Of a DNA stretch of 64,000 nucleotides, positions 15,574 to 25,003 are shown piece by piece. The position numbers and the translations under genes are program-made. Origin of the DNA: Bacillota bacterium (lineage in GTDB: Bacteria > Bacillota > Clostridia > Acetivibrionales > DTU013). Where the stretch lies: positions 1-64,000 of the forward strand of contig JAEZYU010000061.1 in the NCBI GenBank assembly GCA_023418915.1, given 5' to 3'. Positions within the stretch are counted from its first letter, which is position 1. The number at the start of each line of letters is the position of its first letter. The notes under the pieces were generated by a model that was not told the origin of the DNA, searched no databases, and saw only the letters and a list, made by a program, of their open reading frames with translations.

Positions 15574-16461
15574 TTAACCCGGAAAAGATAGTGCATCCTC
15601 ATCATAAGGATTAAAAATATTTATTGTCATGACAAGGCCATTATAAAATGTATATACATCTCCTGTATATTTATCAACCCAAAAATCATACATAACTGGT
15701 ATCACATAATATCTGTCATTTTCTGATTCTATTTTTAAATTAGTAATCACATCTCTAAGTATTGCCTTGTCATCTTCTCTACTGGGTTTTTCGTTTTCAG
15801 TAAGAGGAATAAATTCTCCAAATTTCTTTTTAAAAGCTATAATTAATTGTTCTCTTACTCTTTCAATTGCTTCTTCTTTGGAAATTGTTTTAACATTATC
15901 TGGATATCTGCTGATCATAACATGAGGCATTCTTATAACAATATGTGGCTTTGTTATGTCCTTGCCATCAAAATAATTGACTTTAGCATTTAAAGCTTCG
16001 GTAACAAATCTCACTGGTACATAGGTATAATTATTAAATATTTTAGGCACAACATCTAAAACAAATTCTTTACCGTTTATTTTAGCATTTTTATTATCAA
16101 TAAATAATTCAATAGTATTTTCTGCATCAATAATAGTAACTTTTCTTGTTTTAGAATCCCAATAAACTTTAGCTCCTAAACTTTCGGCTATATTCCTAAC
16201 AGGCAGTAAGGTTCTATCATTTTCAGTAATCAAATTAGAATTTTTTATTATAGAGCCATTTATAAATAATCCTATAAATTCTTTGCTAATTGGCTCTTTG
16301 GTTGAATCGCCATATATGATATAATATTCTGTATCGTCTCTTCCCTCATAAGGGAAAATACTGGTTTTGTCAATATTAGTTTTTGGCATTGTATCTTCAG
16401 CGAAAGTATTAACAGGAAAAGCTAATAAAAAGATAAATGATAATATAATAATTTTTTTCAT
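15574..16461 (-). CDS. Secreted stalk-domain (copper amine oxidase N-like) protein
   Basis: About 295 residues with an N-terminal signal peptide (MKKIIILSFIFLLAFPVNTF). Residues 85-180 form a copper amine oxidase N-terminal/stalk domain: FINGSIIKNSNLITENDRTL and LPVRNIAESLGAKVYWD, then FIDNKNAKINGKEF and YVPVRFVTEALNAKV. This repeat is common in exported clostridial proteins, where it is thought to mediate cell-wall or surface attachment and has no oxidase activity. The C-terminal 100 residues, starting SKEEAIERVREQL, resemble a PepSY-like fold. It lies downstream of the ECF sigma operon and may belong to its regulon. Confidence 0.75.
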   Translation of the reverse strand: MKKIIILSFIFLLAFPVNTFAEDTMPKTNIDKTSIFPYEGRDDTEYYIIYGDSTKEPISKEFIGLFINGSIIKNSNLITENDRTLLPVRNIAESLGAKVYWDSKTRKVTIIDAENTIELFIDNKNAKINGKEFVLDVVPKIFNNYTYVPVRFVTEALNAKVNYFDGKDITKPHIVIRMPHVMISRYPDNVKTISKEEAIERVREQLIIAFKKKFGEFIPLTENEKPSREDDKAILRDVITNLKIESENDRYYVIPVMYDFWVDKYTGDVYTFYNGLVMTINIFNPYDEDALSFPG

Positions 16462-16518
16462 TACAGACACATCCTTTTTTAATTTTTACAATTATTAAGA
16501 ATATTATAACTACATTAT

Positions 16519-16965
16519 TTAGTTATAAGAAACAGTTTTGCTATAATTGACAAAGCTATCAATCACAGTCGAATTACTACTCTTTGCTGTATGTGTAAGT
16601 TTTAATCTATATTGATATCCGCTTACTACATACCAATCTTTATATAAGGAAACAACTGTACTGTCTGAAGAATTCCAAGTCTTAATAGTTTCCCATTGAC
16701 CGTCATATTGCTGAAGCTCTATGGTAAGCCCGGCAATGTATCCATACTGAACTTCGGTTTTGCCTTCGCGTGTTAATCTGCCACCTGAGTTTAAAATAAG
16801 ATTGTTTTCACATCGAGTAATATAAAGAAAATAGGGTGAAATAGCATAAGTCTCAGATTTGATTTGGTTGTTTTGTTCAGCCGCAAATACAATAGATATG
16901 TCACTCAAACAAATTAGTATAACAATTACAGAAGTTATAACTTTACTGACAATTTTCTTCTCCAT
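16519..16965 (-). CDS. Secreted DUF6147-type small protein
   Basis: 148 residues with a signal peptide (residues 1-27, ending SIVFAA). The mature domain contains GRLTREGKTEVQYGYIAGL and ELQQYDGQWETIKTW, the pattern of DUF6147 and related small extracellular beta proteins of clostridia and bacilli. ATG 16965 follows AAGGAGG. The gene lies between the anti-sigma and the stalk protein genes in the same direction. Function unknown. Confidence 0.65.
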   Translation of the reverse strand: MEKKIVSKVITSVIVILICLSDISIVFAAEQNNQIKSETYAISPYFLYITRCENNLILNSGGRLTREGKTEVQYGYIAGLTIELQQYDGQWETIKTWNSSDSTVVSLYKDWYVVSGYQYRLKLTHTAKSSNSTVIDSFVNYSKTVSYN

Positions 16966-17045
16966 GAAAAAATCCTCCTTAAAATAGCTTTCACTAATAA
17001 TAACCAATGTAAAGAGGATAATGGGGACAACTTTTATAAATACTT

Positions 17046-17729
17046 TTATTTATCAATATTTTCTGCTATTCTAACCATTTCATTTTCTTCAATTGTTCCA
17101 CTTAATGAAAATGATAATTCTTCATCATGCCATACCAGTATATTAACATTGTTATTTGAACTGAAGAGTGCATCCTGTCCATTTATATTAGTTTTCTTAA
17201 TTGAAGCACTTTCTGTATCTATTGCTAGTGTATTAGCAATATCACTCATAGAAAAAATGAAATAGTACTTTTCTCCCTTAAACACAAGACTGGCCATATT
17301 ATTATTAGCGTCTTTCTTTTCAAGCATAAATCCTTCAGGTATGTAGCCAAGATTTATTCCATTAACAGCGTACGAATTTCCTTTTGCATTATTCTCTCCA
17401 AAGTTAATTTGTGAATGTGATTTATTCATTTCAATAATAAAGTTTAGAGCTTTGATGCGCCAAGCTTCCACACTGAATACAGTGATACTCAACACAATAA
17501 TTACTGCTAGCAAAAAAACAGCCACACGCTTTGAGTGTCTGAGTATTTTTTTTATCAATAATTTATTTCGCTCTTTTCTAAAGATCTTCCGCATCGCAGT
17601 TTCATGTTCGTTTGAAAATTTCACGGTTTCCGGTTCGCTAAAATCTTTTCCGATATTTTCAGCTGCTATTGGGGCAGCCTCTGTAATTATACTATCTAAC
17701 AATCTATCGAGAGTGCTACTATCGTTCAT
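17046..17729 (-). CDS. DUF4367 membrane protein, probable anti-sigma factor
   Basis: 227 residues: a 75-residue cytoplasmic N-terminal part, one membrane segment (VAVFLLAVIIVLSITVFSV, about residues 69-87), and an outer DUF4367 domain (GINLGYIPEGFMLEKK and YYFIFSMS). The start codon overlaps the stop of the upstream ECF sigma gene (ATGA), the usual arrangement for a sigma factor and its membrane-bound antagonist. The outer domain is predicted to sense an envelope signal. The binding role is inferred from context. Confidence 0.78.
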   Translation of the reverse strand: MNDSSTLDRLLDSIITEAAPIAAENIGKDFSEPETVKFSNEHETAMRKIFRKERNKLLIKKILRHSKRVAVFLLAVIIVLSITVFSVEAWRIKALNFIIEMNKSHSQINFGENNAKGNSYAVNGINLGYIPEGFMLEKKDANNNMASLVFKGEKYYFIFSMSDIANTLAIDTESASIKKTNINGQDALFSSNNNVNILVWHDEELSFSLSGTIEENEMVRIAENIDK

Positions 17730-18274
17730 ATATGGCCCTCCTTTTCCAATACGTTTGATAACATTTTTCTTGCTCTCGCTAATCTTTTCTTAACTGTTTC
17801 TTCTGGACAATCCAGCAGTTTTGATATTTCTTCCCTACTGTATCCGTAGGCATATTTTAACAGAATAGCATCTCTATAAATTGCACTTAACGATTCGATT
17901 GCTCTAGTAATTTGATTAACGCTATCCTTGTCTACCAAGATATCCAGAGGGTCATTGCATACATCAGCTGTATCGGCATCAATATCTTCAATGGTGCGAT
18001 CGTGCTTGTTCAAATACAGGCTTCTATTGTAGATAGTTTTAGCTACGTTCACACATATAATAACCATATAGTTTCGTGTTCGGGGACAATTATTTTCATC
18101 AATCTTATGTAGATTGTTAATTATTTTAATAAATGACTGCTGAACAGCATCTTCAGCAAGACGCCTATCCTGTAAGATTTTATACGCTTCGCTGTACATC
18201 AGGCTGCGATATTGCTCATATAACCGTTCAATTTTAAATTGGTCATTTCTATTCTCTGAAAAGAGTACAGACAT
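17726..18274 (-). CDS. ECF-type RNA polymerase sigma-70 factor
   Basis: 182 residues with sigma region 2 (YEQYRSLMYSEAYKILQDRR and LAEDAVQQSFIKIINNL) and region 4 (LSAIYRDAILLKYAYGYSRE then LLDCPEETVKKRLARARK). ATG 18274 follows GAGGTG. It is first in a sigma/anti-sigma operon. Upstream (about 18347) a TGTAAC motif is placed like an ECF -35, so autoregulation is possible. Likely targets include the exported proteins at 15574-16965. Confidence 0.88.
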   Translation of the reverse strand: MSVLFSENRNDQFKIERLYEQYRSLMYSEAYKILQDRRLAEDAVQQSFIKIINNLHKIDENNCPRTRNYMVIICVNVAKTIYNRSLYLNKHDRTIEDIDADTADVCNDPLDILVDKDSVNQITRAIESLSAIYRDAILLKYAYGYSREEISKLLDCPEETVKKRLARARKMLSNVLEKEGHI

Positions 18275-18489
18275 GGTTCACCTCGTATTCTTCAGCAGCG
18301 TTTTATGATAATGATATTATTGTAGCACATCCTTCCAAAATTTGTTACATCCCATTTGGTTTTATATCCAAATGATCCACCTCGTATCCCTTGTTTGGTA
18401 ATGTGAATCTTCAAGGAACAAAAAAGCCGGTAATTTCACTGTGTACTGCAGTAATTTAACCAGCTGTAAACCATGTCATCTATATTTTC

Positions 18490-18716
18490 GCACTTTTTCA
18501 GGGGTCAAAAAACGCACTTTCTACTGCCTAATTTCTCCCAAATTTGGCCCCTTAAACCACAACATCTTGTGGTCAAATCTTACTATTTCTCCTCAAAACC
18601 ACATCTTGTCATCAGAATTGTCGCTTCAACGTGGAACGAGAGCATCAGGTTGATGTCTGGTATGTATTTTTCGTTTTGTCCGTTCTCGGGAACAGGTCAA
18701 TAGTGGTTTTTATGGG
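18490..18716 (+). repeat. Dispersed repeat copy 4 with IS21-end-like tail
   Basis: The upstream block (CAAAAAACGCACTTTCTACTGC, in part) and AAACCAC hairpin match copy 3. The core is diverged (CTTCAACGTGGAACGAGAGC at 18624), and the tail TTCTCGGGAACAGGTCAATA matches the repeats at 62887-62995. It lies in a gene-free stretch, 18300-18902. Near 18815-18885 a short plus-strand frame reads LPLCEWPEFDQLMTVGKST and may be a gene scrap. Confidence 0.6.
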
Positions 18717-18902
18717 GGTGGCCCGAGTTGGCCTAAATGATGTCTACCGCCGAAATTTCGAACCATACGTTAGTGGAAACATGTCAAAGGTTATAGGTTG
18801 AGACGTCGATATTGATGTCTTACCGTTATGTGAATGGCCGGAGTTCGACCAACTGATGACAGTTGGCAAATCTACGATTATTTAGGAGCTGTCCTGCTCT
18901 TT

Positions 18903-19346
18903 TTAGTCATCGTTAGGTAAATACCATCCGTGTTCACGATGAATACTTGGTGCATGTGGAGTTTCATTGCCCCATGCTCTTTTACTCATCTCTTTATCAA
19001 ATCTTCCAAGTAAGTTCTGTAGGCTACAAGCCGCTTTAAAATCATCACCTGATGAGCAATAGTCTAGTCTTACTTTTTCTCGTGCTGTATCAAGTTCTGC
19101 ATCTGTTGCATTCTCAAACCAATTACTACTATAAAGATTTGCTTTTTCTATCTCATCTTTCAAATTATCAAATAATTCTTTTATAGCATCTTTATTCTTC
19201 AATCCAAGCACGATAGCAATAAGTGTAGGGATGCCTATTCCAATGAGAACAAGCTGCTTTTTATGTGCTTTTATCCAAGTCACAATTCCATTCTTATCTT
19301 TCGTAACTTCTTCTAATTCCTGTTCATTCTGGATTTCTTTATTCAT
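18903..19346 (-). CDS. Single-pass membrane protein of unknown function
   Basis: 147 residues: an acidic N-terminal segment, one membrane span (QLVLIGIGIPTLIAIVLGL, residues 31-49), an amphipathic helical part and a C-terminal tail HREHGWYLPNDD. No family recognised. ATG 19346 follows AAAGGAG. The IS1182-type element is inserted 22 bases upstream of that ribosome binding site, so the native promoter has probably been separated from the gene. Expression now may depend on the element. Confidence 0.6.
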   Translation of the reverse strand: MNKEIQNEQELEEVTKDKNGIVTWIKAHKKQLVLIGIGIPTLIAIVLGLKNKDAIKELFDNLKDEIEKANLYSSNWFENATDAELDTAREKVRLDYCSSGDDFKAACSLQNLLGRFDKEMSKRAWGNETPHAPSIHREHGWYLPNDD

Positions 19347-19367
19347 AAAATTTCTCTCCTTTCAACT

Positions 19368-19378
19368 TCTCTTCCTCT
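19368..19378 (+). repeat. Target-site duplication, left
   Basis: TCTCTTCCTCT directly precedes the IS end and is repeated exactly at 21181-21191 directly after it. Confidence 0.75.
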
Positions 19379-21180
19379 TAGTTAATTGCGAAACTCAAAA
19401 CCCTTGAATTTCAACGGGTCTAGCAATATTTTTTTATATAACTCCTCACTGAAATGTGGTATAATATTACTGATATGGCACATTATGTCACACTCAGAGA
19501 GGAGCTATAAGCTAATGTCACCAAGACCGAAACAGCTATCACTTAACGACATTTTTACCGACTGTCTCGAATCCTTTACTAACGACAAACCAAATTTCTT
19601 CACCCTTCTTGACGAAAATCTCGACCTCGATAGCCTCATTCCAGTAGCATTCTGGTATCATTTCCATCAGCACGAAGGCCGCCCTCGCGAATATCCATTA
19701 ACAGCTTTCATCCGTGCGCTAATCATACAGCGAATTTTTTCAATCCCGACTGACAGCCTGCTCCTCATATTTCTTCAGTACTCGCGAGAGTTTCGGGAGT
19801 TCTGCGGCTTCTTGAAAGTTCCCGATGCTTCTAAGATTACGAGGTTCAAACAGGATTTCGTTGACGATCTGCAGGTCATGTTTGACCAGCTCGTCGACTT
19901 GACTGAGCCGGTATGCCAAGCGATTGACGCCGAGCGCGCGTCCATGACGATATTTGATACATCCGGCATTGAGGCATACGTCCAGGAGAATAATCCAAAG
20001 TACGCGGATTCAATAATAAGGCGGCTTAAAGCTTGGAAGAAAACCGTTGGAGCGCCCGAAAACTACAACCCATACAAAGCTGCTTACACATCAATGCCAA
20101 CGCACGCATTCTCAGCTCCCGAGGTCAAGCAGATGTACATCAACGGGCATTTCTGCTACGCACACAAATTCGGCATAATCACCAACGGGCTTGGTATCGT
20201 TCGCGACATTGCCTTCTATGATGCGGATTACATTGCCACCCACCCAGAGATTGAAGTCGGCAAAAAGTCTGATGCTCCTGATGAGGACAAGTCCCTCGCT
20301 GATGCTAAGGCCTTGGTACCGACCCTCGAAGACTTTTTCAAGAAACACCCTGACTTTAAACCAGATGCGTTTCTGGGGGACTCTGCTTTTGACTCAATGG
20401 ATATCTACGCAAAACTCCTCGGCCAAGGCGGTATTGGTTTTGAGAAAGCATTTATACCGTTGAATACAAGGTCATCTCTCTCGCACCCGGACTGCACGTT
20501 GAATCACGAAGGTATACCATGCTGCCCCAATGACACAGCACTTCCCATGAAACCGGAAGGTAACACATCACATCTGCGCTGCGGTAGTCCGACATTTAAG
20601 TTCGTCTGCCCCAAGATGTCCTGGCAGAAATGCGAGGATGGAAAGTACCGACGCCGCACCTCATGTGAAAACCCATGCACGAATTCGCCCTGTGGGCGTA
20701 TGTTCTACATTTACCCTGAAAAAGGTTTACGTGCCTTTCCCGGCACCGTCAGGGGGACCGAGGAATGGGATGAGACATATAAAATCCGCGTAACGGTCGA
20801 AAAGTCTATCAACCATTTCAAGGACAGTTTTTGTATTGCCGGCAGAAAAACTCGGAATGCGGCAACGCTCCATGCCGACTTGCTTCTTGCGGGTATTACT
20901 CAACAGGTCACCGTCCTTCTTGCCGATCGTATCCACAAACGCCAGTACTTACGGAGCCTCAAACCGCTGATAGCAGCATGAGCTAATATTTGGTTTCCCG
21001 GCCGCTTAAGCCCATAATTATGGGCTATTATCTGTGCGCTTTTTTAGCAGTCCTGCTTCGGTTTGTCATCATTCTATTTACAATGTTCATGCCGCAACCC
21101 CGTTGTGGCTTGTTCTGATTTTTCTACTCTTGTTTGCGAAACATTTGTTTATGTTTTTGAAATCGTTTCGCAATTACCTA
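19379..21180 (+). mobile_element. Complete IS1182-family insertion sequence
   Basis: Inverted ends TAGTTAATTGCGAAAC (19379-19394) and, read on the other strand, TAGGTAATTGCGAAAC (21180-21165) match at 15 of 16 positions. They enclose one intact transposase gene. A perfect dyad AGCCCATAATTATGGGCT (about 21009) after the gene, followed by a T-run, is its terminator. The 1802-bp element is flanked by an exact 11-bp duplication, so it looks recently inserted and possibly active. Confidence 0.8.
19515..20981 (+). CDS. IS1182-family DDE transposase
   Basis: 489 residues. The DUF772-like N-terminal part (FHQHEGRPREYPLTAFIRAL and FCGFLKVPDASKITRFKQDF) is followed by the DDE domain with acidic positions in TIFDTSGIEAYV, FLGDSAFDSMD and RVTVEKSINHFKD. 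The cysteine-rich insertion (SCENPCTNSPCGRMFY) before the last acid is typical of this group. ATG 19515 gives the product starting MSPRPKQLSLND; ATG 19485 is an alternative. The gene is full length and uninterrupted, in a complete element. Confidence 0.88.
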   Translation: MSPRPKQLSLNDIFTDCLESFTNDKPNFFTLLDENLDLDSLIPVAFWYHFHQHEGRPREYPLTAFIRALIIQRIFSIPTDSLLLIFLQYSREFREFCGFLKVPDASKITRFKQDFVDDLQVMFDQLVDLTEPVCQAIDAERASMTIFDTSGIEAYVQENNPKYADSIIRRLKAWKKTVGAPENYNPYKAAYTSMPTHAFSAPEVKQMYINGHFCYAHKFGIITNGLGIVRDIAFYDADYIATHPEIEVGKKSDAPDEDKSLADAKALVPTLEDFFKKHPDFKPDAFLGDSAFDSMDIYAKLLGQGGIGFEKAFIPLNTRSSLSHPDCTLNHEGIPCCPNDTALPMKPEGNTSHLRCGSPTFKFVCPKMSWQKCEDGKYRRRTSCENPCTNSPCGRMFYIYPEKGLRAFPGTVRGTEEWDETYKIRVTVEKSINHFKDSFCIAGRKTRNAATLHADLLLAGITQQVTVLLADRIHKRQYLRSLKPLIAA

Positions 21181-21191
21181 TCTCTTCCTCT
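21181..21191 (+). repeat. Target-site duplication, right
   Basis: TCTCTTCCTCT, identical to 19368-19378. Confidence 0.75.
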
Positions 21192-21258
21192 ATAACAGCA
21201 CTTGTAATTTTCGCGATGATATTATGGTTTTCAACACAACATACAAAGCTCCACATTA

Positions 21259-22266
21259 TTAGCTCCATGTCTTAGTCTTAAGAATTTCAGCGATTTCCTG
21301 TGTTTCAGGTAAATTCTCTGTCTCCAGAACTTGTGATAAATCAAATACTCGTGTACCCATTGGTGCTCTAGGCGTTATCTTCTTGAAATCTGTCTCGTAA
21401 AATTTATCAACAAAGAAATATCTTTCACCGGTCATCACATATCCATAGTTCTTTCCATCTTCTATTGCCTTGCATATTTGTTGCTTCCTATCGTCAGTAA
21501 GTTCTCCAAGTTCAGCTTTATACTCAATACCGTCTTCCGTAGTGACTGCTGTAATAATTGCTTTAATTTTCCCAATGGCCCTTACGCTTTTTTCTTTATA
21601 CAGCCCAAGATAATCGTGTGCGCTAAAGCCACGTTCAATATTGTCATAGTAAAGATTTTCACTAACATTGAAATTAAATGTGGTACCTGCCAGTTGCACT
21701 CTCATGCGCTTCCATGAATCCGAAACAATGATGAGCTTATCGTTATAGCAGTAATTTAGGTAATCGTCCAAAACCTCCTGCATTTCATAATCTCTGTCAT
21801 CAATAACATCACGTATTGCATCAACAATCCGTTCGAATACAGTGTTAACGTGCATTACCGGATACGTCTGTGTGGCGTTGTATTCCTTAAGATGCTCTTC
21901 GAATTCTTTCTTCTTTTCTGGATTCATCAACTCCGGTGCTAAAGTAATCATCACCTTATATTTTTCATCACCGAAAGACTTCAAATGGCGCAACAGCTGA
22001 TCTGTATAGAACCAATCAGACATTTTAGTCTCAACAACAATTTTAAAGCTCTCCTGTGTGATAGTAGCATCCGGAATACTCTCCACACTTTTTTCCTGAA
22101 GATTGAAAACAATCTCTGGTTCAAAGGCGTCAGAAAAGAATTCGGATTTCAAAAACCGAAAGAACTTATCAGAAGAATATTGATATAAACGAGATAACAA
22201 CAGCATTGTATTAGCTGTAGCTACATTTTCTTTCTCATGGTATCTTTGGAAATAATGTATCTTCAT
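21259..22266 (-). CDS. PD-(D/E)XK nuclease-like protein, last gene of a putative defence operon
   Basis: 335 residues. The N-terminal third carries a PD-(D/E)XK-type pattern: PDATI with Asp66, a strand, then VVETK with Glu79 and Lys81, followed by a conserved W-F-Y (SDWFYTDQLLRHLK). This is the layout of restriction-like endonuclease cores. The C-terminal half has a beta-rich domain of unknown kind. The start overlaps the upstream gene's stop (ATGA), so translation is coupled to the 541-residue nuclease-like protein. No family name is certain; activity is inferred from the motif. Confidence 0.6.
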   Translation of the reverse strand: MKIHYFQRYHEKENVATANTMLLLSRLYQYSSDKFFRFLKSEFFSDAFEPEIVFNLQEKSVESIPDATITQESFKIVVETKMSDWFYTDQLLRHLKSFGDEKYKVMITLAPELMNPEKKKEFEEHLKEYNATQTYPVMHVNTVFERIVDAIRDVIDDRDYEMQEVLDDYLNYCYNDKLIIVSDSWKRMRVQLAGTTFNFNVSENLYYDNIERGFSAHDYLGLYKEKSVRAIGKIKAIITAVTTEDGIEYKAELGELTDDRKQQICKAIEDGKNYGYVMTGERYFFVDKFYETDFKKITPRAPMGTRVFDLSQVLETENLPETQEIAEILKTKTWS

Positions 22267-23888
22267 AATTGTTGACCTCCATACCCCTTTTTCGCATTAC
22301 AAATAGTATTTTGAAATCTTCTTTGCATTTCTTCCTCTAGATCATTATCGTAGTCCTTAGTGTGCTTATACATTGCATTAATGAAATCATCAAAGTAAGG
22401 CACACCATCATACAGGCTTCTTTTTTCAACAAAGAAATTATAGATTTCTCTGTAATAAACAATAGTATATTTTTCACCGCACGAAAACTTACTTAGGTCA
22501 ATACGATTGTAATTCGGTGAAAAAATAAAGCAGCTCGGTGTTTTCTTACAATATTCATCATCAGATGTAACAAATTGATAGTATTTTTTTAGCTGCGACT
22601 GTACTTGGTCACTGTAGATATCATGTCGGTCATCAATACCATTGATGCTCGATTTGATTTTATTTTCTATTACAACGGCATTATTTTTGTCAGAAATAAG
22701 TAGGTCAATGTTTCTCTTTTCTCTCTCAATAGTAAAATCTGTTTTTACCTCTATATGTAGAACCTCTCTTGCAAAACGAGAAAAAGCTTCTCTGTTTATA
22801 TCAAAAAAGTAAGCAAACATATTTGAAAAAGCGAGTTCATTGTCTTCCTGCCTGATTATTTTTAGGAAATTGAAATACGGATCTTTTTGAAGTTCCGGCA
22901 ATTCAGAAATTGCTTGTGTCGTATTTGCATCTTCCCACAACTCACTGTTCTCAATTATCTGATTCAAATCAGCGAAAGAATCCGGCTTTTCATTTTCGTT
23001 GTAGAATTCCCTTAATGTTTGTTTGCCAAATCCTTTATTAGTACGGATGAAAAAAGTGTTGTCACCACTTACAGATGAATCGTCTGTAATATATATCTGA
23101 TTTCTGGGCTTGATAACCTTATCTGCAACAAAGGTAGTATAAACATTTTTTTCTTCTTGAAGACTGCCGTGATATGAGTTTTCATTAAATAAATCTACAA
23201 GACTTATACCGCCATAGGTCAGTCCTAATGCAACTTGTCCTTTATATCTCTCTTCTCGTGGGAGTTTGCTGTCGGCAAAATCAAGAATCGTAACACCCTC
23301 TGCCTTGGCTAGTACTTTATATGTTTTCGAGGCAAATTTTCGTACCAACAGAATAGTTATTCTATTTTCTCCATGAGATAATTCTATTGTTCCTTGTGAA
23401 TTGAGATAAATATAGTTTTTCCCATCATCTGCCTTATAGAGATTTATGATTTCATGACCTATATTATCGCCCTCTGACAAATATGCTCCAACATACATTT
23501 TGTTAATTATTATTTCACGGCTCGTCTGTGTTGGGTTTACTTTTACTGTGGTTTTTTGTTTATATTCAACCGGAACAATGGTTTCATCCGACGATAGAAA
23601 CAAGCGAAACCTTCTTAGATGAGACAAGTAACCACTAACAAGTGAATTGACATTACCGGTCGAGTTCTCAGAAAGAGCTTTTATCAATGCATTCTTTGCT
23701 TCAGTCTCAAAATCAGTAGCGTTCACCGCATTCCAGAACAGATCTTTGCTTCCTTTCCTCCAAAGGTAGAAGGTGTCCACATAAGCAGTATTGATTGTTG
23801 CTGTCGAAATGTTCTGACTATGTAGGAAGTTCTTATATAAAGCACGCAGCTCATCATACGGTAGAGCTTTCATTTTGTTAATATCCAA
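22263..23888 (-). CDS. Multidomain PD-(D/E)XK (PDDEXK_4-like) nuclease protein
   Basis: 541 residues from a TTG start at 23888, six bases after GGAGGT; a frame upstream to 23909 would begin before the ribosome binding site. The N-terminal 95 residues (YDELRALYKNFLHSQNISTA) look like a recombinase-type SAM-like helical domain, and a middle beta-rich region follows. The C-terminal domain near residues 390-520 has EKRNIDLLISDKNNAVVIEN with the K of ENK, the PD-(D/E)XK nuclease core, then QVQSQLKKYYQFV. This matches PDDEXK_4-type nucleases seen in defence islands. It is the fourth gene of five overlapping or closely spaced genes. Confidence 0.65.
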   Translation of the reverse strand: MDINKMKALPYDELRALYKNFLHSQNISTATINTAYVDTFYLWRKGSKDLFWNAVNATDFETEAKNALIKALSENSTGNVNSLVSGYLSHLRRFRLFLSSDETIVPVEYKQKTTVKVNPTQTSREIIINKMYVGAYLSEGDNIGHEIINLYKADDGKNYIYLNSQGTIELSHGENRITILLVRKFASKTYKVLAKAEGVTILDFADSKLPREERYKGQVALGLTYGGISLVDLFNENSYHGSLQEEKNVYTTFVADKVIKPRNQIYITDDSSVSGDNTFFIRTNKGFGKQTLREFYNENEKPDSFADLNQIIENSELWEDANTTQAISELPELQKDPYFNFLKIIRQEDNELAFSNMFAYFFDINREAFSRFAREVLHIEVKTDFTIEREKRNIDLLISDKNNAVVIENKIKSSINGIDDRHDIYSDQVQSQLKKYYQFVTSDDEYCKKTPSCFIFSPNYNRIDLSKFSCGEKYTIVYYREIYNFFVEKRSLYDGVPYFDDFINAMYKHTKDYDNDLEEEMQRRFQNTICNAKKGYGGQQL

Positions 23889-23901
23889 AGTCAAACCTCC
23901 T

Positions 23902-24312
23902 TTACTCAATACTGTTTAATCTTTCAATCCACTTCAATATGCAGCCACTCTTGAAGAAATCTAATAACGCACCATCGCAAAAACGCTCAGCTCTTACTGC
24001 ACCCATAATCAGTGCAAGAACACACTGTGCGTTCAAGTTTGAAACATCAGCATTTTCCATAGATTCTGAATCCCATTCAAGTCCGTTATCCTTTAGGATA
24101 TCTCCATAACGGGTAAGCTCCATATCTTTATTGCTTTCTTCAAAGGCATAAACATCATCGATAAAGTTATGTACCATTTCGGAATAATCTGCAAAAGGCA
24201 TCTGTATCGGATGTTCCGGTGTTCCATCGTTTTCTTTATCAACAACCCATTCACCGATGCTATCCGCCTGGATTATAGGTATGTATTTTGTCAAAATATC
24301 GAATTTACTCAT
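23902..24312 (-). CDS. DUF6508 family protein
   Basis: 136 residues starting MSKFDILTKYIPIIQ. The C-terminal signature LNAQCVLALIMGAVRAERFC and GALLDFFKSGCILKWIERL is that of DUF6508, a family of unknown role in Firmicutes accessory regions. The start overlaps the upstream gene by eight bases and the stop lies 13 bases before the next start, so it is a true operon member. Confidence 0.7.
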   Translation of the reverse strand: MSKFDILTKYIPIIQADSIGEWVVDKENDGTPEHPIQMPFADYSEMVHNFIDDVYAFEESNKDMELTRYGDILKDNGLEWDSESMENADVSNLNAQCVLALIMGAVRAERFCDGALLDFFKSGCILKWIERLNSIE

Positions 24313-24988
24313 CCTCGTCGTCCTCCTCAGTAACATCAATACCAAATAACATCTGCAACTTATCGAAGTTATACGGGTATGAGTTATCGCCATCAAATCT
24401 TACCGGTTTATGGCCATTGCTATATTCAAATTCCAACTCCCATTGTGTACCATCACACACCGTGTATCCGAAACGCTTAGTTGAATATCGTCTGAGCCAT
24501 TCACCGATGTGAAGATCGCCAAGTGCAGATATAAAAGTGCCCTTTGTAAATGGCTCCTCGTTATCACCATCCAACAATGAGAGCGGTTCTTCATCCTCCC
24601 ATAATTTTGTATAGGCTTTCAATCTATCTGATAGCTCTACAACATAGCTACGGTAGCCACCAAAGAAACCGCCAATGCTAAAGGTAATCTTGCAGATGGG
24701 ATCCATATTTGCATCAAAGTCAGCAACCTTTTCTTCTGACTTTGATAAGGTATAAGTTCCACCAGCTTCAGCAAAGACTTGCTTGGCTCTTTCCAAATAT
24801 TCACGAGTCCAGTGAAGGCGCGTATCTTCACTCGGATGCATAATAGGTTTTACGCCATAGTCGGGGCTTTCCATTGTATTTTTAAGACGACCTATTTCTT
24901 GCTTAAGCCCACGTATAACGGTCATAATCTGTTCTTTATTTTTTCCTCTAAGATGCTCTTCATAGTATCCTTCCGGGCTAATCATCAT
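24305..24988 (-). CDS. Unknown protein of the nuclease operon
   Basis: 227 residues. The N-terminal part (SPEGYYEEHLRGKNKEQIMT and IRGLKQEIGRLKNTME) is a helical region, recurrent in clostridial hypothetical proteins. The C-terminal part contains HIGEWLRRYSTKRFGYTVCD and GTQWELEFEYSNGHKPVRF, a compact beta domain with many aromatic residues, and an acidic tail. No catalytic motif seen. It lies between the regulator and the DUF6508 gene and overlaps the latter. Confidence 0.6.
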   Translation of the reverse strand: MMISPEGYYEEHLRGKNKEQIMTVIRGLKQEIGRLKNTMESPDYGVKPIMHPSEDTRLHWTREYLERAKQVFAEAGGTYTLSKSEEKVADFDANMDPICKITFSIGGFFGGYRSYVVELSDRLKAYTKLWEDEEPLSLLDGDNEEPFTKGTFISALGDLHIGEWLRRYSTKRFGYTVCDGTQWELEFEYSNGHKPVRFDGDNSYPYNFDKLQMLFGIDVTEEDDEDE

Positions 24989-25003
24989 GTTAGGCCGCCT
25001 CCT

